DNA from: Candidatus Collierbacteria bacterium
GTDB taxonomy: Bacteria > Patescibacteriota > Microgenomatia > UBA1400 > JACPES01
Direction of reading: 5' to 3'
Assembly (NCBI GenBank): GCA_016183365.1
Contig: JACPES010000003.1
Coordinates: 233,467-269,050 of the forward strand
DNA: 35,584 nucleotides
Position 1 is the first letter of the stretch, and every line of letters starts with the position of its first letter. The notes beneath the pieces were generated by a model. That model ran no database searches, was not told where the DNA came from, and was given only the letters and a program-made list of their open reading frames with translations. Shown in pieces: positions 30,784-35,584 of the stretch. Both the position numbers and the translations under genes were made by a program.

Positions 30784-33700
30784 ATGTTTCGCACTCTACC
30801 AACAAGACAGTATTGGGGCAAAACTAATTTGCCTTTACCAGATTTAGACTTACTATCCGTTCAAAAAGAATCTTATCAGAATTTTTTGACTGAAGGAATC
30901 TCTTGGGCGTTGTCAGAATCGTCTCCTATTACCGATCCTTCCAGAAAAATGTGGAAATTGGTTTTTGGAAAACATCAATTGGGAGAACCAAAAATTTCAG
31001 TCGAAGACGCTTTGACAAAAGGATTGACTTACGATGCTTCGTTAACCGCCCAAGCCACTCTAATCAATCTTAAAACTAATGAAGTTTTGACGGAGGAAGT
31101 ATTCTTAGGAGATATTCCGATGATGACCGATATCGGGACTTTTGTGATTGCCGGAGTCGAGCGTTGCGTGGTTAATCAGCTAGTCAGGTCTCCCGGAGTA
31201 TTTTTTACCAGCGATGTCGACCAACCCTCCGGCCGAAATTTGTTTATGGCGGAATTAAGGCCGATTCGCGGTTCGTGGTTGGAGTTTAGCGTCAGCCGCA
31301 ATGACGTAATTACCGTAAAAATAGACCGGGGGCGGAAAATTCCCGTGACGGTTTTACTAAAGGCGATGGGATATGTAGCCGATGAACAATTGACGGGCCT
31401 TTTTAAAGACGTTGATATTGAGCCAGACCATCATTATATTTTTAGCACTATCAGCCGAGATCAGACTAAGTCGAAAGAGGAGGCTTTGATTGAATTTTAT
31501 GAAAAGATCAGGCCGGGAGAACCGGCAGTTTTGGAGAATGCCAGGTCTCTTTTCTATGAATCTTTTTTTGATCCCAAAAGATATGATCTTGGAGAAGTCG
31601 GCAGATATAAATTAAATCGACGTTTAGGCCTATCCCAGCCTTTGACTCGTGATTATTGGGTTTTAACTCCGGAAGATTTTATCGCGGTTATTAAGATGTT
31701 GGTAGAACTTCAGAGGGGAATCGGCGTAGCTGACGATATCGATCATTTGGCTAATCGGCGCGTCAGAAGAGTCGGAGAGTTGGTCCATCAGACTGCTTTT
31801 AGAGTCGGGCTTTTGAGGTTAGAAAGATCGATATCGGAGAAAATGGCTTTTGCCAAGCCCGGAGAACTTCCGGGACCGGCCGCGTTAGTCAATGCCAGGC
31901 CGATAATCGCTGTAGTTTCGGAATTTTTTAAGAGGAACAGGCTATCAACAATATTAGATCAGACGAACCCTCTTTCAGAGATTGATAATTTGAGAAGGTT
32001 GTCGGTGATGGGTCCCGGGGGAGTTACCAAGGAAAGGGCCAGCTTTTCTATGAGAGACATAAATTCCAGCCAATATTCCAGAATTTGTCCGGTTAGATCT
32101 CCCGAAGGACCCAATATCGGATTGGTTACTTATTTGGCTATTTATGCCAGAATAAACAGATATGGTTTTATTGAAGCGCCTTATAGAAAGGTGATAAAAA
32201 TTACCAAAAATGGTAAATCTAAAATGAAATTGACGAATGAAGTGGTTTATCTTCAGGCCGACGATGAGGAAAAATATAAGATTACTCACGCCGAGATACC
32301 CATAGACAAAGATGGATGTATAGACACGGAATGGTTGCCTATTCGCTATATGCGCCAATTTACAGAAGGATCGATTGAAGAAATCCAATTTGTAGACGTG
32401 GTTAGCCGTCAAGCCGTCGGAACTTCGGCTAATTTGATTCCGTTTTTAGCCCACGATGAAGCAAACAGAGCTCTAATGGGTACTCACATGCAATGTCAGG
32501 CTGTGCCTTTGGTAAAGACAGAGTCTCCGATAATAGGGACAGGACTTGAAGATGTGGTGATTAGACAGATGAGAAGGGCAATTTATGCGGAAGAAGACGG
32601 GGAAGTAATATCTGCTGACGCTTCTGAAGTTGAATTTAAAACAAAATCCGGAATACAACATTATAGAGTTGAAAAGTTCAAGCGTTCATCTCAATCGACC
32701 TGTTATTCCCAAAAACCGATTGTCAATGTCGGAGATAAAGTCAAAAAGGGTTCCCTATTGATAGATGGACCGGCTTCAGATGATGGCGAATTGGCATTGG
32801 GCAAAAACCTGGTAATTGCCTATTCTAATTTTGAAGGCTTAGGCTATGAAGATGCTATTGTAATTTCAGATAAATTAGTTAAAGAAGACCTGTTAACCTC
32901 AATTCATATTAATGAATATGAAGCCCAGTTAATGGATACTAAGTTAGGATCAGAAGAATTTACCAAAGATATTCCAAATGTAGGAGAATCAGAATTAGCC
33001 AATCTTGGCGAGGATGGTATTGTGGTGGTTGGCGCTAATATCGGCCCTAACGATATTTTGGTTGGGAAAATCGCTCCCAAGGGGGAAACAGAATTAACCG
33101 CGGAAGAAAGACTTTTAAGAGCAATATTCGGGGAAAAAGCCAGAGAGGTCCGTGATACTTCATTGAGAATGCCCCATGGAGAACAGGGAACAGTAATAGA
33201 TATTAAAGTGTTGGACAGAGAAAAAGAAGATGAGCTGGAGCCGGGTGTTTTAAAGAAAGTAATTGTTAAAGTTGCCCAACTGCGCAAGGTGACAGTTGGG
33301 GATAAATTGGCCGGCCGCCACGGTAATAAAGGTGTTATCAGCAAGATAGTTCCGGCGGCTGATATGCCATATTTGCCGGACGGAACTCCGGTAGATATTA
33401 TTATTAGCCCGCTATCGGTTTTGCAAAGAATGAATGTGGGTCAATTACTGGAAGCTCATTTAGGATGGGCGGCTAAAAATAAGAATATCAGAATTGCCAT
33501 CCCTGTTTTTGAATCTATTTCGGAAGACAAAATTATTTCGGAAATGCGGTCCGCCGGACTTCCGGCTTCCGGAAAAGTTAAACTTATTGACGGAAGAACC
33601 GGAGAATTTTTTAAAGAAGAAACTGTGATTGGAGTAGCCTACATTATGAAATTGTCGCATATGGTCGAGGATAAGCTTCACGCCAGATCCACAGGGCCAT

Positions 33701-34152
33701 ATTCCCTGGTTACTCAACAACCTTTGGGAGGGAAAGCCCAAATGGGGGGTCAGAGATTGGGAGAAATGGAAGTTTGGGCCCTGGAAGCCCATCGCGCCGC
33801 CCATACTTTGCAGGAAATGTTGACTATTAAATCTGACGATGTAGTCGGGAGAGCCAAGGCTTTCGAAGCTATAGTCAAGGGTGAAGAAATCCCGGAGGCA
33901 ATGATCCCTGAATCGTTTAAAGTCTTGATGAAAGAACTTAATTCCCTGGTCCTAAATGTTATCCCGACCAGGATAGTCGAGGCCGTCAGTCCGATTACTC
34001 CACAGTCCGGTGGGCCGAAAGCTACCCCGATAGTTGATGATCAGATAGTTGATGATCAGGCCGTCGGAGACAACGACGATAGTAATGACGATTTAGAGAA
34101 AAGCAAAAAGAAAGAAGACAAAAAGGAAGACAAAAAAGAGAAGGCATCATGA
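30784..34152 (+). CDS. rpoB: RNA polymerase beta subunit
   Basis: A 1122-residue beta subunit with all major blocks: the N-terminal lobes, the rifampicin region ([16 protein letters not shown], residues 392-407), [44 protein letters not shown], and the C-terminal [13 protein letters not shown]. Positions matching E. coli Q513 and H526 are Thr389 and Asn402. The last 40 residues are an Asp-rich then Lys/Glu-rich tail including a duplicated I-V-D-D-Q. No rplJL precedes it. A leader attenuator probably controls it. It overlaps rpoC by 4 nt (ATGA). Confidence 0.98.
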   Translation: MFRTLPTRQYWGKTNLPLPDLDLLSVQKESYQNFLTEGISWALSESSPITDPSRKMWKLVFGKHQLGEPKISVEDALTKGLTYDASLTAQATLINLKTNEVLTEEVFLGDIPMMTDIGTFVIAGVERCVVNQLVRSPGVFFTSDVDQPSGRNLFMAELRPIRGSWLEFSVSRNDVITVKIDRGRKIPVTVLLKAMGYVADEQLTGLFKDVDIEPDHHYIFSTISRDQTKSKEEALIEFYEKIRPGEPAVLENARSLFYESFFDPKRYDLGEVGRYKLNRRLGLSQPLTRDYWVLTPEDFIAVIKMLVELQRGIGVADDIDHLANRRVRRVGELVHQTAFRVGLLRLERSISEKMAFAKPGELPGPAALVNARPIIAVVSEFFKRNRLSTILDQTNPLSEIDNLRRLSVMGPGGVTKERASFSMRDINSSQYSRICPVRSPEGPNIGLVTYLAIYARINRYGFIEAPYRKVIKITKNGKSKMKLTNEVVYLQADDEEKYKITHAEIPIDKDGCIDTEWLPIRYMRQFTEGSIEEIQFVDVVSRQAVGTSANLIPFLAHDEANRALMGTHMQCQAVPLVKTESPIIGTGLEDVVIRQMRRAIYAEEDGEVISADASEVEFKTKSGIQHYRVEKFKRSSQSTCYSQKPIVNVGDKVKKGSLLIDGPASDDGELALGKNLVIAYSNFEGLGYEDAIVISDKLVKEDLLTSIHINEYEAQLMDTKLGSEEFTKDIPNVGESELANLGEDGIVVVGANIGPNDILVGKIAPKGETELTAEERLLRAIFGEKAREVRDTSLRMPHGEQGTVIDIKVLDREKEDELEPGVLKKVIVKVAQLRKVTVGDKLAGRHGNKGVISKIVPAADMPYLPDGTPVDIIISPLSVLQRMNVGQLLEAHLGWAAKNKNIRIAIPVFESISEDKIISEMRSAGLPASGKVKLIDGRTGEFFKEETVIGVAYIMKLSHMVEDKLHARSTGPYSLVTQQPLGGKAQMGGQRLGEMEVWALEAHRAAHTLQEMLTIKSDDVVGRAKAFEAIVKGEEIPEAMIPESFKVLMKELNSLVLNVIPTRIVEAVSPITPQSGGPKATPIVDDQIVDDQAVGDNDDSNDDLEKSKKKEDKKEDKKEKAS

Positions 34153-35584
34153 AAACAATGGTTGATTTTCGCGGATTGAAACTTGAATTGGCCTCAGCGG
34201 ATGTCATCAGGTCATGGTCCCATGGAGAAGTTACTAAACCGGAGACGATTAATTATCGGACTCTAAAGCCGGAGAAAGACGGTTTGTTTTGCGAGAGAAT
34301 TTTCGGTCCAACCAGGGACTATGAATGTTATTGCGGAAAATACAAACGCATTAGGTTCCGTGGAATCATCTGCGATAAATGCGGCGTTGAAGTTACTCAA
34401 TCCAGAGTCAGACGGGAAAGAATGGCGCATATTAATCTGGCTTCGCCGGTGGTCCATGTTTGGTATTTCAAGGGTGCCCCGAGTCAGCTTTCCTTGCTAC
34501 TCAATATTTCTCCCAAGAGTTTGACCAGGGTTATTTATTTTGCCCAATACGTAGTGCTTGATGTTGACAAAAAGGTTGAAGAACAAGTAATAAAAGACTT
34601 AAAAGAAGGATTGGGCAAAAAACATAAAGAACTGGAAGAAAAAGCCGAAAAAGAAATAGAAGAAATTAAATCAGCGGGGGAGAAAGAAATCGCGGCCAAT
34701 GCAAATGACAAAAGCGGCAAGGAACAGCAAGAGCTAAAAACCAGAGAGACTCAATTCCGGGTAAAACAGGAAATAGCCAGAATCAGAGAATTATTAGCCA
34801 AGGAGAAAGATACGGCCGAAGAGGTTTATAAAGCTGTTTTGAGTTTAGCCTCGAGATTAGACAGAAAGTCATTGTTGACAGAAGATGAATATTTGAAATT
34901 ATTGGAATATGACGCCACCGATCACCTAAAATTGGGAATGGGGGCGGAGGCGGTTGAGGAATTGTTGCTGGATTTGAATTTAGAAGCTATCCGGGATCAA
35001 CTTCGCCAGGAATTAATTACAGCCACTGGGGCCGCCAAAACCAAAAAATCAAAGCGCTTGAGATTAATAGACGGAATGATAGAAGCTAAAATTGATCCCC
35101 GCTGGACCTTGATAAAAGTTCTGCCGGTTTTGCCGCCGGATCTGCGTCCCATGGTTCAATTGTCCGGAGGCAGATTTGCCACCTCGGATCTTAACGATTT
35201 ATACCGTCGCGTCATTAATCGCAATAACCGCTTGAAGCATTTAATCGATTTAGGAGCTCCGGAAATAATTTTAAGAAACGAAAAAAGAATGCTTCAGGAG
35301 GCTGTCGACTCATTAATTGATTCTCCTCAATCCAGAACTACCAGAAGGCAAACTTTGCGGAGGGAACTTAAATCTCTGTCGGAAATGTTGCGGGGAAAAC
35401 AGGGAAGATTCAGACAAAACCTTTTAGGGAAAAGAGTGGATTATTCCGGACGTTCCGTGATCGTAGTCGGGCCGGAATTGAAGCTTAACCAATGCGGATT
35501 GCCTAAAGATATGGCCTTGGAAATGTTTAAGCCGTTTGTTTTGCGGGAATTGATTTCGCAAGGGATAAGTCCCAACGTCCGTTC
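34149..35584 (+). CDS. rpoC: RNA polymerase beta' subunit, N-terminal part (runs off the window)
   Basis: The reading frame from ATG 34149 stays open to the window end: 478 complete codons. It begins [23 protein letters not shown] and contains the four-cysteine zinc site (C-Y-C-G, then C-D-K-C-G) at about 58-78, the [15 protein letters not shown] segment, and further on [20 protein letters not shown] Lys/Glu-rich coiled insertion of about 100 residues (roughly 145-240) lies in the clamp region, longer than in E. coli. The catalytic N-A-D-F-D-G-D motif lies beyond the window. The start overlaps the rpoB stop. Confidence 0.97.
   Translation, partial: MKTMVDFRGLKLELASADVIRSWSHGEVTKPETINYRTLKPEKDGLFCERIFGPTRDYECYCGKYKRIRFRGIICDKCGVEVTQSRVRRERMAHINLASPVVHVWYFKGAPSQLSLLLNISPKSLTRVIYFAQYVVLDVDKKVEEQVIKDLKEGLGKKHKELEEKAEKEIEEIKSAGEKEIAANANDKSGKEQQELKTRETQFRVKQEIARIRELLAKEKDTAEEVYKAVLSLASRLDRKSLLTEDEYLKLLEYDATDHLKLGMGAEAVEELLLDLNLEAIRDQLRQELITATGAAKTKKSKRLRLIDGMIEAKIDPRWTLIKVLPVLPPDLRPMVQLSGGRFATSDLNDLYRRVINRNNRLKHLIDLGAPEIILRNEKRMLQEAVDSLIDSPQSRTTRRQTLRRELKSLSEMLRGKQGRFRQNLLGKRVDYSGRSVIVVGPELKLNQCGLPKDMALEMFKPFVLRELISQGISPNVR

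Noticed and set aside
1-35584. tRNA, rRNA or CRISPR array
   Set aside because: No T-loop-like GTTCGANTC context with matching acceptor arms was seen in the gene-free stretches, and no regularly spaced 20-40 nt direct repeats exist. A covariance search would be the decisive test.

Overview
The window looks like a chromosomal contig from a Patescibacteria/CPR bacterium, most likely of the Microgenomates type. This is inferred from gene content and protein style, not from a marker tree. The supporting traits are a very short IF-2 that begins directly with its GTPase domain, a shortened HrcA, a zinc-finger-less DnaJ, an RRM-type RNA-binding protein, RNase J next to PNPase, a DUF5678 protein, and housekeeping proteins interrupted by low-complexity repeat-derived inserts. 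TGA is used as a normal stop (lon-upstream transpeptidase, uvrD, rpoB, RNase J), so this is not one of the UGA-recoding CPR lineages.

Layout. 1-6.9 kb: the alaS 5' end and a membrane-anchored hypothetical protein point left; an RRM protein, leuS, a YkuD L,D-transpeptidase, lon and a DUF5678 protein point right. 6.9-7.8 kb: a decayed BRO-N gene sits between inverted copies of a GC-rich palindromic repeat. 7.8-10.9 kb: a UvrD-type helicase with a C-terminal RecB/Cas4-like nuclease and four candidate Fe-S cysteines, on the minus strand. 11.0-15.1 kb: the heat-shock operon hrcA-grpE-dnaK-dnaJ, behind a promoter overlapped by a CIRCE-like operator. 15.15-19.25 kb: lexA followed 2 nt later by a two-gene restriction-modification system (nuclease-methylase fusion plus HsdS) resembling BcgI-type enzymes, with a 33-codon basic ORF at the end. 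19.3-20.9 kb: RNase J. 21.0-22.1 kb: a 13-residue-repeat protein, a cluster of palindromes and a decayed BrnT/BrnA-like toxin-antitoxin pair. 22.1-29.0 kb: a minus-strand information-processing cluster, nusA-infB-(degenerate DHH protein)-rpsO-pnp-(protease-less Lon-like AAA+ protein). 29.1-30.4 kb: remains of a Tsp45I-like type II restriction-modification pair. 30.65-35.58 kb: rpoB and partial rpoC behind a consensus promoter and a leader that contains a terminator-like hairpin.

The strongest unusual signals are: (1) a Lon paralogue in the pnp operon that keeps its ATPase motifs but has lost the pore-loop aromatic and the whole protease domain; (2) a LexA-type regulator in tandem with a BcgI-like restriction system; (3) several genes with a -10 box only 5-9 nt before the start codon, which suggests widespread leaderless transcription; (4) repeat sequences translated in frame inside LeuRS; and (5) a dead-looking DHH protein in the nusA-infB cluster. 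Housekeeping calls are secure. Functions of the accessory pieces and all regulatory sites are inferred from sequence pattern alone.
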